A stretch of 27,904 nt of DNA from Acanthaster planci (taxonomy: Eukaryota > Echinodermata > Asteroidea > Valvatida > Acanthasteridae): contig NW_019091435.1 in NCBI RefSeq assembly GCF_001949145.1, positions 403,273 to 431,176 of the forward strand. The letters are read 5' to 3'. The translations under genes and the position numbers were made by a program. Within the stretch, counting starts at the first letter, position 1. Every line of letters begins with the position of its first letter. This document shows, in pieces, positions 1 to 9,160 of the stretch. The notes beneath the pieces are model-generated. The model had not been told where the DNA came from. It ran no database searches and saw nothing but the letters and a program-made list of their open reading frames with translations.

Positions 1-211
1 AATTATGCTCTAAATCTATGCACTACAAAGGTAGCGTAACTCAAATAACGTAATAAAGAAAATTAGAAGCATACTGGAGTAACAACATTTCAAACAGAAT
101 TAACTGTTGCTGAAGACGTTTGATTTGCAAGGAGCTCTCCAAGAGGAGCACAAGCTTCTGTGCTGGCCTTTCCAGGATGGTTAGCTTGCCTTCCTGCTTA
201 CCTATCCGATT

Positions 212-661
212 CTACTTCTTGGATCCAACTTGAATATTGACCTTTCTCAAGAGGCCATCAGTAGTAGTTCCTTCTACGACGCCCATGGGCCACTCATTCT
301 GAGCCACCTCTGGTTCCAACAATAGGACAATGTCCCCGACTTGGATGTTCCTAATTGTTTTTATCCAGCATTGCCTCCTATCAAGGTTTTGGAGATACTC
401 CTACTGCCATCTGCTCCCAAACTGCTCGGTGAGGAACTGGACTCTTCTCCATCTTTTCTGAAGGTACATGTCTTGAGAAACAAAATTGCCTGGTGGTGGC
501 AGGGGCATGCCAGACTTCATAGTAAGGAGATGATTGGGTTTCAGTGGTTCTAAACTCATGGGGTCATAAATGGTGTTGACTGATAGAGGGCAACAGTTAA
601 CTATAGCCATTGCATCATAGAACAATGTGCAAAGGGAAGAATCATCAATCTCCCCGGGCAA
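212..661 (-). pseudogene. BEL/Pao pol C-terminal DUF5641 domain, broken
   Basis: The minus-strand frame from 661 carries the family pattern of an N-terminal LxTL-like segment, NxxPL, 'LEPLKPNHLL', a PPPG turn and a Trp/Arg-rich stretch (KRWRRVQ). An in-frame TAG then interrupts a W-Q-stop-E-Y-L-Q context near 400. The same frame resumes downstream with the 'GDIVLLLEPE' and 'WPMGVVEG' motifs typical of the small barrel at the end of BEL pol, and ends at a TAG read at 214-212. In intact elements this domain follows the integrase core. Here the single stop separates two otherwise well-kept halves. Confidence 0.85.
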
Positions 662-689
662 AGTACCACGACTCCACTAAGAATGCTTC

Positions 690-1275
690 TTATTGTTCTA
701 ATTTGGCATTCCCAAACATCCCAGCATGGCTGAAACCAGGAGTGTTCATGAGGAAGTCACACTCTTGATCTGCTAGGTAGGCTGTCACCTTGTCTGTTTC
801 GAGCTCCTTCTTGGCAGCATGCAGCTCATTCCTTGCTCTGACGAAGTTGCTGCCTCGGTCAGACCGTATCTGACGGACCTTTTCTCTGATGGCAATGAAA
901 CACCTCAGCCCATTGATAAAGGCATCAGTACAGAGGTCGTCTATCAACTCAAGGTGAACTGCCCGGGAACACAGACATGTAAATAACAGCTTGTATCTCT
1001 TGCACTCCTTCCGTCCTTGCTTAGTGGTGAGGGGACCATAGCAATTCATACCACAGTATGAGAATGGTGGAGACAATTCAACACGATCCTCTGGTAGATC
1101 CGCCATCTTCTGCTCTTGCACAGGTCTCCGGTTTCTTCGGCAAATTATGCATTTCTTTATGAGGTTGGCCACCAATCAACCCCCACTGATAATCCAGAAA
1201 CCATTTGCCCTTATTTCATTGAGAGTGATGCCCTGACCTTGATGGTGAACCTTCTCATGACAGTGAGCCACAATG
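690..1275 (-). pseudogene. BEL/Pao integrase (H2C2 zinc finger plus rve core), inactive
   Basis: Just below 1280 the minus strand shows an HHCC zinc-binding array: 'HCHEKVHHQG' followed by 'KKCIICRR'. It is interrupted by an in-frame TGA at about 1180 between the two pairs. The rve core follows (161 codons from 1175). It contains 'CSRAVHLE' and 'SDRGSNF', the latter holding the second catalytic Asp. The position where the family has the first catalytic Asp (a V-D-Y-F-G-P-like motif) reads 'MNCYGP', so Asp is Asn. The region where the catalytic Glu is expected reads 'GMFGNAKLEQ' and then stops. Two of three DDE residues are therefore missing, and the enzyme would be inactive even without the stops. 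Confidence 0.88.
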
Positions 1276-1278
1276 ATT

Positions 1279-1910
1279 TCAGAGATGGGGGCTGTCCTTG
1301 GGCAGTGTAACTGGATGTTTGGCCGAAAGTGGGAGCGATGAGTTTCTCAAGCGACCTCCAATGCACAGAATCCCCAGGTCATCAGTGATTGGGTCTAAAT
1401 CCCTTGGAGGGGGTTTCTCCTTGAACTCATTCTCCTGAACTAACTTAACCAAGGGGCTTGCATCCAGTCGCTCTTGAACATTGGTCAGATGAGTATCAGC
1501 GATGCCCTTCACTCTTCTCTTAAGTCTTGTAACAGCTCGCACAAGCACAGACCAGCTGGAGAACCTTAATAGCCTAGACAAAATGCTAGTATCACTTGAC
1601 TCGGTTACTCCAGTGCTTAAGACTACCAACTTCTTCACTTCTGGGTCTTCAAGGGACAACTCAGGTGCCTCGATCTCCAGGAGAGCACTCAAAATCAGGT
1701 CTCCATAAAAACTCTGGGCCCGTGTACCAGGTAGACTCCTGAAGGAGAGATGCCATGAGCCATCTCGAAGCGTGGTCAGCAGGATTGAAGCTGGACTCAA
1801 CATAAAACCACTGATCAGAATTTGTGTTTTCTCTGATGACCTGCACATGGTTAGTCACGAACGTATGGAAGTGGCGAGCTTCATTATTGATGTAGCCCAA
1901 GACTACCTGT
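1279..1910 (-). pseudogene. BEL/Pao RNase H C-terminal part and linker to integrase
   Basis: Two overlapping frames contribute. The first (part of 2023-1661) carries 'VVLGYINNEARHF', 'NPADHASR' and 'EFLWRP'. The second (1848-1279) carries a 'DPEVKK' stretch, the 'RLLRFSSWSVLVRAV' helix, 'DDLGILCIGGRL' and a final 'HPVTLPKDSPHL'. These are characteristic of the stretch between RNase H and integrase in BEL/Pao pol. The change of frame near 1700 marks a frameshift. The upstream part of the RNase H domain is absent (see the junction near 1911-1919). Confidence 0.85.
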
Positions 1911-2870
1911 GAGTCATCCCATTCACTCCCATTGTGACACATGTACTGCAGCATCACTTTACCCTTGAGGACAAATGGAGCCAGAAACCCTAAGGGATCA
2001 AAGACCGATGCAACCATGGACAAATTCCTTTACGAGTCAGGGTGGCTTCCTTGGACTCTATCTTGAAGAAGAATTCATCTTTCTGAACGTCCCATTGAAT
2101 CCCAAGAGTGGAAGAAGAGGGAAGATTCTCCTTGTTCGAGGTCAACTTCCTTGACAGTTGCAGCTCTTTCTTGGGAAGGGATAGATTCAAGGACGTCTCA
2201 ACTGTTGGAGATGAACTTGTGTAGATGTATACCTTCCTTCCTACACAATTTTCAGGCCTCTTGGATGAGCCTAATCGCCCCATCATTAGTCTCGGTACTG
2301 ATCAGCCCATCATCCATATGGAAGTGGTGTCTGCAGAGGGAAATTCTTCCTGGAATTTCCTGGACAGGTACTTGAGGCCGTAGTTGGCACACCCTGGAGA
2401 TGAAGAAGCTCCAAATAGGTGAACCTTCATCCTGTACTCTGTTGGTTCATGAGTAAGGTCTCCACCTTTCCACCATAGAAAACGTAGGTAATTTCTGTCC
2501 TCGGGCTTGAGCCTGAACTGATGAAACATTCTTTCAATATCACAAGCAATGGCCACCGGATGACTAAGGAAGCGGCTCAACACTCCCACCAAGGCATTTG
2601 TCAGATCAGGACCACTTACGAGATGGTCATTCAGTGCTGTTCCACGATACTGGCTTGAATAGTCAAACACAACTCGTATCCTGTTGGGTTTACTAGGGGG
2701 GTACACACCATGGTGGGGAATATACCACACTTCACCCTCCTTGGCATCAGGGGGAACTTCCTCTGCATCCCCATGGTCGATAACATCCTGGACAAACTTT
2801 ATGTAGTCATTACAATACTTGTCATCTCTTACTAACTTGCGTCTGAGATGACCAAGGTGGATGGATGCTT
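1911..2870 (-). pseudogene. BEL/Pao reverse transcriptase, frameshifted
   Basis: The minus strand gives an N-terminal segment (about 2870-2730), then 'YIPHHGVYPP', 'IRVVFD', a 'GTALNDHLVSGPDL' stretch, and the motif A Asp in 'IACDIERMF' (about 2541-2539). These are followed by 'LRFLWW' and 'FGASSSPGCANYGLKYL'. A one-base slip around 2335-2345 moves the frame, and the polymerase motif C then reads H-M-D-D-G at about 2320-2306, where most BEL elements have Y-V-D-D. A TGA and further frame changes follow. At 2023-1915 the connection 'VASVFDPLGFLAPF' and 'NGSEWDD' is intact. Both catalytic Asp motifs survive, but the reading frame does not. Confidence 0.9.
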
Positions 2871-2919
2871 GAGATTTGTTGTTTGGAAGACATGGTCATG
2901 AGCGGAATGGTAGGGGCAT

Positions 2920-3560
2920 CTACAGATGTCCATCTTCAAGCTGCATGATGGAAGACTCTAAAATGTGAAGAAATTGGAGATCTTCCTTTGAAACTTTGCC
3001 CCCCTTTCCATCCAAAGAGTCCCTTTTGAGTACCAACAATATCCTCCTAAAGGCAACCGGGCTCTCCTTGGTCATTACTCTATGACATGCAGCTGAAGCA
3101 CCAGACTGGCCACCAACTATGGACCATCCCGGATTGGTCATAACTGCATATGGTTGATTGCCTTGACCGGCTACTGTTTCCCTGGGAGTAAGAGCTTCAG
3201 GGCAGTTGAATCCTATCAACATACCAATCTCACAATCTTGAATGGGTGGGAGTCTACTGGCAATTGTCTTGAGATGCAGCCATCTCGAGACTGCCTCTGA
3301 GGTGGGAATAAGTGACCTCACTGCGGGGATAAGATCCCTGGTGTACAACTTAGGAATGGTGATGACCTTCTCAGAGTGCATCCCTCTAACTGTAATATCC
3401 TTAAGTACAGTCTGAGAGTGTAGAATTTGACGTCATTGTTGCCAACTTCAACTGGACTGGTTGACCCTTGAGCTCGAGACTTTCGGCAGTGGTACCCAGA
3501 ATGAAAGACGAGTCACTTTGTCCAGTAGGGCATAATCACTTTGTCCAGTAGGGCATAAGT
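2920..3560 (-). pseudogene. BEL/Pao DUF1758 aspartic protease, disrupted
   Basis: The upper part (3743-3513) ends in 'EVLTYALLDK' and then stops. The 'ALLD' motif is where retroelement proteases of this family place their catalytic Asp and the next residues. A 23-bp tandem duplication at 3513-3558 falls exactly here and shifts the frame. The frame continued below it reads 'SSFILGTTAESLELKG', as expected just after the catalytic loop. A further shift leads to the open 3381-2920 segment with 'CEIGMLIGFNCPEALTP' and 'PYAVMTNPGWSIVGG', the conserved end of the DUF1758 fold. The segment ends with a stop at 2920, before the RT. Confidence 0.85.
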
Positions 3561-3739
3561 GAGAACTTCACGAGTCGGATCCAAAGCTGTAGCGACCCAC
3601 ACAGGTTCCACCATCGATGTGCAGGGAACACTGCTTCTCTCGGTGGCACAGAGGGACACAGCCAAGGTCTGTTCTTTATTCTTTTCTTTGGCAGGGTTCT
3701 TCTGTTGTGGCGGTTTGTCATTACAGAGAGAAGTTGGGG

Positions 3740-3890
3740 GCAATCATTTGCACTTCGCACATGTGGCACGCCTCTTACAGTCCTTGGAGTGGTGACCCCT
3801 TCTCAAACATCCAAAACAGAGTCGATTCTCCCGAATGAACTGCTTCTTCTCCTCCATTGATTTGCCATCAAACTTAAGGCACTTATAAAA
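3740..3890 (-). pseudogene. BEL/Pao CCHC zinc knuckle
   Basis: The minus strand from about 3890 encodes a Lys/Phe-rich lead ('KCLKFDGKSMEEKKQFI') and then a C-x2-C-x4-H-x4-C knuckle, 'CFGCLRRGHHSKDC', followed by a second short Cys pair, 'CAKC'. A TGA follows directly after it. The knuckle binds nucleic acid in gag proteins of this family. Its place between the DUF1759 region and the protease is the usual one. Confidence 0.85.
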
Positions 3891-4253
3891 GGAGTGAGGG
3901 ACGTCACAAAAAAGCAGGACAAAGTACTCTTTGTTGCATTGTTGGCTGCCTGGGAAGGTGGAGCACCAGAGATGGATGCTGCTGGTTGGCTCAAGGCTTG
4001 TGTAGCCTTGACTAGCCTGGGTCGTGTTGTCTCCTTGTCATGCCTTTCCAACGGTTTCAATACAATACGGTTTCAATACGTGATGGGGTTACATGCAACG
4101 TCAGCTTCTTCCTCAACAAAGTCGCAAAACTCCTTGAAAGGGGATATTCTTGCCTCTTCAATGAGGTAGTCACTCGGTGATTCCATCTCCTTATTGCTCA
4201 TTCAGGAAGCTTATTGACCATTTTATTATTCTCCTCACAATCATGAAGGATTT

Positions 4254-4523
4254 TTAAAACCTTACGTGGGGCATGGCATCCTCACAAGCCCCAAGGAAAT
4301 CTGAAAAGTCACAGAGTGCCTTTGCATCTCGACCTCCCACCTTGGGCCAGTGAGCTATTTTCTCTCTAAAGGCCTTCTGAATTATGAATGGATCACCATA
4401 TCTCTTGTTTAACTTTAAGCATGCATCCTGGTAGGCGGCCTCATCTGAGTGCAGAAAGGCACCTTGAATCATTTTTGCTGCTGCTCCAGAAGTGTATTTC
4501 CGGAGATAGAATAACTTATCCAC
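4254..4523 (-). pseudogene. BEL/Pao gag-like DUF1759 segment
   Basis: An 89-codon open stretch reads 'MDKLFYLRKYTSGAAAKMI', then an Ala-Tyr-rich helix and 'LNKRYGDPFIIQ'. This is the DUF1759 signature (a K-x-xYL, G-x-A segment followed by a helix ending in L-x-x-R-(F/Y)-G). Frames with stops continue on both sides, so it is a surviving window of a longer decayed gag rather than a gene of its own. Confidence 0.82.
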
Positions 4524-5475
4524 AGCTCCAATGTTTCGCCGTGCAATCAGTGCGGTAAAGGCATTTTTCTACTTGGGAAACTGCATTGGGTCCCCACTGA
4601 AGGTACTTGGCTCAGGTACTGGCAGTCTCCCCAGGGAACGACTGTTTTGAAAGACCCTCAACATAGTGGTCATGTCACTGCGAGATTCCTTTGATGCATT
4701 GGAAGTCACGACATCTGAACTAGAGGTATCGAGGGAAAGGTGAGATGCATCATTTTCTGTCTCGCTATGGGCTCTCTGTTCTAGTTCTTCATCTTCCTAA
4801 ACCTTAAGTCGAGCGGCAGCGACCCTCACTTCTTTCTCATCTTTCATTCTTTCAAGCCTATCTTCTTCTTCCTTTATTTTTCTTTCAAATTCTTCCTAGA
4901 TCTGGTTCAGCTTATGATGCTTTGTTTGGAATCGCTGCACGGACTGAAGTTCTGCCTTTCTTGCAGCTAATTCCGCCGCCGCCTCTGTCTTGCTGGAACT
5001 ACCTGACCAGACGCTTCCATGACACTTCCGAAGACAGATGGATATTTCCCTTTGTCCAGTCCTGAGCGGACGTAGAACAGTGCGGTCTCCGGATTGAATT
5101 CCTTGACATCTTCAAGACATTGTCTCACCAGCGCCTCTATGTCTTCTGAAATCTGAGAAGCACAGTCAACTTGACAAAGAATATCTCGGTTCGGTGCTTG
5201 AAGTTTTCACAGGTCTTTGTAATTGTGCACGATGACTTGGAGGCAATCCTGAATCTTATGCAGCTGAAGCTCGAGTTCTTCTTTCAGCTACAAACACTTA
5301 AGGTGCTCTGTGGCTGACTTAGCTTCTGCCTTCCAGCTGGAATAGGCATTGTTGAATCGTAGTTCCTTGTCTTGCATGGCCTGTTCCAGGTTTGTTTGAG
5401 CCTTCTCGGTAGGTTTCCTTTCTTTTCCGCTGTGCCGCAGCCCTTGATCCAAAACAGCACCAGTTTCCTGCTTCT
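4524..5475 (-). pseudogene. Degenerate 5' gag portion of the BEL/Pao element
   Basis: The minus strand contains long Glu/Lys-rich, coiled-coil-like stretches in shifting frames, broken by several stops. An example is the K/E-rich segment near 4900-4800. Low-complexity helical sequence ahead of DUF1759 is usual in BEL gag. No individual domain can be named. An AATAAA-like hexamer on the minus strand just above 5500 could belong to the 5' LTR, but this is not established. Confidence 0.6.
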
Positions 5476-5500
5476 CTGTTTCTATGGTTGACTTACTATA

Positions 5501-7089
5501 AGAAATTTATTCAACAGGGGAAAGGCAATTATTACACAAGTTAGAAGGTGGTTTGTCAGATACCCGTTTTCCTTATTTCTTAATCAATGAACATGTAATA
5601 GCTACACACTTTGACAAAGGGAACAATTTCTACAATGTACCTGTGAGCTTATGTCTTATACTGGCATCCATAAACAAAGAGGCCACTGACTTAGACATAA
5701 ACTGTGTAGCCTAACTCTATCAGTACAAACAATATTATTCCATATGTCTCAAGAGCAGAAAGGGTCAAACGAACATTTCCGCAACCATATTTCAAGCTTG
5801 TTTTACAACACCAAAATTGTCCTTCCAAAGTCCATGAGGGGACAGACCCAGGGTGACTATCCAACTCTCTGTGTAGACCTTGTGAGAAGGGCACTGAAGG
5901 GCAGGGACTGACCGCAACCCAGATGCATAAGGGAACTTTATCTCCAGGGAGCGCCAGGGTAGAAACATGCATCCATCGCTGAGGCAATGTTTCCACTATA
6001 GGGCACTGAAGCACATGGATTGAGGCTGGTTGATAAATTATGGAATTCGGACGCAAGCTTCTACTGATGTTTGATGCATTGGTGTTATTCAGGCTCCAAA
6101 TTACCCTGAAAACTACATGTAAAAGATATGAAATACACAAAAATTGTTTAAATCTAAGGACAGCTTATTGTGAGTTAAAAGCACATGCATGGGAATATCT
6201 AGAGAAATTAAAAGCCAAAGCTCCCTAGGAATCCAATGAAACAAAAAGCATGACCATGAATACAATCAAAGTTAACATTATAGATCGACAGGTGCTCAAA
6301 GTTCATAAAACACTAAAGTCGACAAAAAGGGGAATGAAATCAGCGATGATCGGAAACTATGAAGTAGACATTCACAAAGATTATCTTAAATGCAACACTT
6401 GGAAAGCCAATGAAGAAAGCGTTATTCAACATACGAAGGCCAGAAACTTTCTGAATGACGCAGAGTACTAATTAAACCATCAACAAAACACAATTGTAAA
6501 TATTAGTACAGATCAATATCCTACCGTTTACACCTATTGTCCAGCCTTATAACGCACATATACTCAAAATGGCAGCGCCATGTGCATTGTAAGATCTAAA
6601 CAAAATAGAAAATAAACCACCTAAAGTCTTACAACATGACACACAGTGCACTACTTAAGTTCAGTGTTTGGGTCAAATACTCACTCAGATGTGGTTTCTT
6701 AAAGAACCAAATTCTGCCAGAAATAAACAACTAATATAATACACATCTATATTAAACATAATAAAACAATGAAAGGAGTTTTTTCTTACCATCACGTGGA
6801 AAAGTACTGTCAAATATTACATGGAAATCTTGAAACTTTGATGAGGGCTCGGCATGCAGGTAATATGTAGTATTACCCCTACTGGAAATTTTTGAGAGTG
6901 TGCCACCGTGGCCAAGAACTTCACCACCACAGGGGAGTTTTACTACATATATTCATAGACCACCTTGAGGACTGTCCAGCTGACCTCTAGCCTCCAATTG
7001 ATTTATGGGAGGGCAATATTCAGAGTAGATTGGGCCTTCAGTATACATATGGGTGGTGTTTAAAGGGATTTTCTAAACTGCCACTTACA
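5501..7089. other. Non-coding stretch, nothing recognised
   Basis: AT-rich sequence on both strands. Open frames here (for example minus 6140-5691 and plus 6040-6228 and 6250-6471) show no domain, no conserved motif, and no splice-supported continuation. The 5' LTR of the BEL relic could lie near its left edge, but no LTR ends can be shown. Confidence 0.5.
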
Positions 7090-7526
7090 TAGGGCTGAGT
7101 CAACTCAAATAATTCATTATTTGAATATTTGACCTTCAATTCGATCAGACTGTTGATGAATGAACCATAAACAAAAAATCTGTTGCAATAACTCAGCTTC
7201 TCACGTCTAGGAAAGGATTATCTCCAGTCACAATTTAGCAAGATTCAGAGATGAACAATACTTCTTGTCCCATTGAAAATTTCTATTCCTTAAAAATTTT
7301 TAATAATTTACTTTAAAATCATTGTAAGATTTCTGTCGCTTTTCGTTTGAATTTGATTGAAACAAGCCTCCATCGTGCAATTTTTCTTATTTAAAACAAA
7401 CGAAAATTCTCCTTTTCTTTTTTCACGAATTTTACATTCGATTTCAAGTATTCAAATTCGAAAAACAATAGGCCTTTTTAATATTCTAAACCCGATCGAA
7501 TATCTGGACGTTTGGGCACAGCCCTA
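7090..7526. mobile_element. hAT-like MITE with TAGGGCTG termini
   Basis: The segment opens with TAGGGCTGAGTCAA (from 7090) and closes with TTTGGGCACAGCCCTA (to 7526), giving a perfect 8-bp terminal inverted repeat (TAGGGCTG/CAGCCCTA). The subterminal zones mirror each other as well, with TTGAATATTTGA near the left end and ATTCAAATTCGAA and CGATCGAATATC near the right. This arrangement resembles small hAT-derived MITEs of animal genomes. No transposase is encoded. An 8-bp target duplication is not visible in the flanks (CACTTACA left, CCGGAACG right), so class assignment is by terminus only. Confidence 0.6.
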
Positions 7527-8750
7527 CCGGAACGTCTAGGATTTTTGTTTTTTCGATAGGCCTATTCATTCTCCGTCATTTCACTGGTAGTTTCATTTAG
7601 TCCATGGCTGAACAGGGGTGGGGCGGACTGTTTGAGGGTTATTGCGGGACTCTGACGTACACATTATGTAACTTACCAACGTTGGAAATGACGACATTTG
7701 CAAATTGCATCAAGAGGGTATCATGTCATAATACCAGCGGACTACCACAGGATGTCGAACGTATATACATGTAGTAAATGATGTACTATCATGTCTGTGC
7801 AGTTGTTGATGTCAGATTTCCCACTGTGTTGTTTCACTTATTTGTTGTACTTGTAGGTTAAGCTATAGATAGGAACATAAACTTATCCTCTCAGACTCAA
7901 TAATCCTAAGACTAGCCCCATTCTGTAACAAAACTTTATCTGATCTTTACCAAAGAGAGGGCACGCATTACAACTTACAAAGCGATCAATTCCCCCGCGC
8001 TCAGGCTCTTGCGACGCTTACACAGAAAATGAGGGCGCCATACAGCACGCGGGTAGTGCCATTGCATTGCAGGGCTATTGTAACTAACAAACGGGCGCAA
8101 CGAGATACTTTTAGACATAGGGCGTAATTATTTTATATGAAAATGATAGTTCCTTGTTGTCTGTATGGATGCGTAAACGTTACTTGAGACATACACTATA
8201 GAATGACGCACAACCTACAGCGCATACTCTACACACGTTTGTAATATGAACATGAAAATTGTCTCAATATGACCCTTACAGCTGTTTTAATTGACACTCA
8301 GATCCACAACGTATCTATTGCAGAGTAATAAGACTGGTATCCCCCAGCCCAAAAAGATTTCGAAAAATAACGGAGGGGGAGATTTTTCGTCCCCCTTCCT
8401 TCAAAAAACGTCTTAAAGGTCCCAAATTGTAGCTCCCCCCTCCGGTATGACCCCTATGGAATGACCACGCGAACCTGGTTTTTCTGAGCTGCACACGATC
8501 TGTTTTCCTTCCTCCATGCGTGGCCGTACGCGTACCATTTCGGTCTCCGACGTTCAGTGCTATACCCAGCAAGAAATGAGACCGAGGGGTACCCCCCCCC
8601 AACATGTCCAATCCCGATACACATTCCAGACAATTGTTACTTAACACATCCCCCAAGATGTCTGAAAGGAATTCCCCAGATTCCTGTGAGGCAATGACCA
8701 ACACAAAGCGGGGGTTCTTTCTGTCTCATACCTTGCTGCATATGTTCTGT
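7527..8750. other. Non-coding upstream region; one GC-rich hairpin
   Basis: No supportable gene is seen. The only structure is an 11-bp inverted repeat, CGGAGGGGGAG at 8371-8381 and CTCCCCCCTCCG at 8433-8444 (one extra C), which could fold with a loop of about 51 nt. A run of nine to ten C residues lies at about 8591-8600. An open frame on minus 8704-8315 crosses this low-complexity sequence and has no recognisable domain. Confidence 0.5.
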
Positions 8751-8817
8751 GCATGTACAGTGTACATGTACAGTACATGTACAATGTACATGTACACCTG
8801 TACATCTACACCTACAT
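8751..8817. repeat. TACATGTA-type simple repeat tract
   Basis: The tract is built from repeated palindromic ACATGTA/TGTACA units with slight spacing changes, ending in a CTACACCTACATGA tail. Such tracts are very common in marine invertebrate genomes. The short open frame running through it (8604-8819) is a by-product of the repeat. Confidence 0.8.
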
Positions 8818-9160
8818 GACGGTGAGGGACGGGGATCCCGTTGCTAAGTCAGGTACAAAGGCCAATGACTTTCTGTTGATTGGTAACTAAGGCCCATCAG
8901 CAGGTTGACTACATGGGGTGCATGCAGGGGTACCCACAGTACACAACAGGTGGACACATAGAAAATCTGCTGTTTTGCGGGATTTCGCGGATGCGGGAAT
9001 TTACTGTGACAGTTCTGAAGAGATATTTAGCAACAACCGTCGACTGTCCCAAAATCATTTAGGGATCATCCATAGGGTATTTTATTCATAATTTTTCTTC
9101 TGAGGAAAGGTGGAGCTAGAGACGGACGGTGTTAAGCAGACGACAACGTAATCAAGCACC
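8818..9160 (+). promoter_or_regulatory. Upstream region and 5' UTR of the SAXO-like gene, with X-box-like site
   Basis: This is the 340 bases before the start codon at 9161. GTTGATTGGTAAC at 8875-8887 resembles an RFX X-box (GTNNCC, spacer, RGNAAC): the right half-site GGTAAC fits, and the left half GTTGAT has two mismatches. A second isolated RGCAAC-type half-site (TTAGCAAC) occurs near 9026-9034. RFX factors commonly control cilia genes, so the position makes sense, but the match is imperfect and I see no TATA box. The transcription start is unknown. Confidence 0.3.

Larger units (their letters stand above)
1..5500 (-). mobile_element. Decayed BEL/Pao LTR retrotransposon (internal region)
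   Basis: Reading the minus strand from about 5475 down to 212 gives, in family order, a gag-like DUF1759 region, a CCHC zinc knuckle, a DUF1758 aspartic protease, a reverse transcriptase, a Peptidase_A17/RNase H region, an H2C2-plus-rve integrase and a DUF5641 tail. This order is diagnostic of BEL/Pao elements. The copy is dead: it has stops in the 5' gag part, a stop after the zinc knuckle, frameshifts in protease and RT, a large internal deletion, and a stop in the DUF5641 domain. I could not define either LTR. The 3' one would lie at or beyond base 1, and no clear direct repeat is seen between 1-210 and the sequence above 5500. The upper boundary is approximate. Confidence 0.93.

Noticed and set aside
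1-210. A definable 3' LTR of the BEL element
   Set aside because: No direct repeat with the sequence above 5500 is visible, and the window starts inside the region, so ends cannot be set.
5691-6140. 149-codon open frame on the minus strand
   Set aside because: No domain, no splice-supported neighbours and a composition like the surrounding non-coding DNA; treated as a chance frame.
6040-6471. Two neighbouring plus-strand open frames (6040-6228 and 6250-6471) that might form a small gene
   Set aside because: Lys/Asn-rich AT-driven sequence with no motif, a stop between them and no clear splice sites.
8315-8704. 129-codon minus-strand frame
   Set aside because: It runs through a C-rich hairpin and homopolymer zone; no recognisable protein family.
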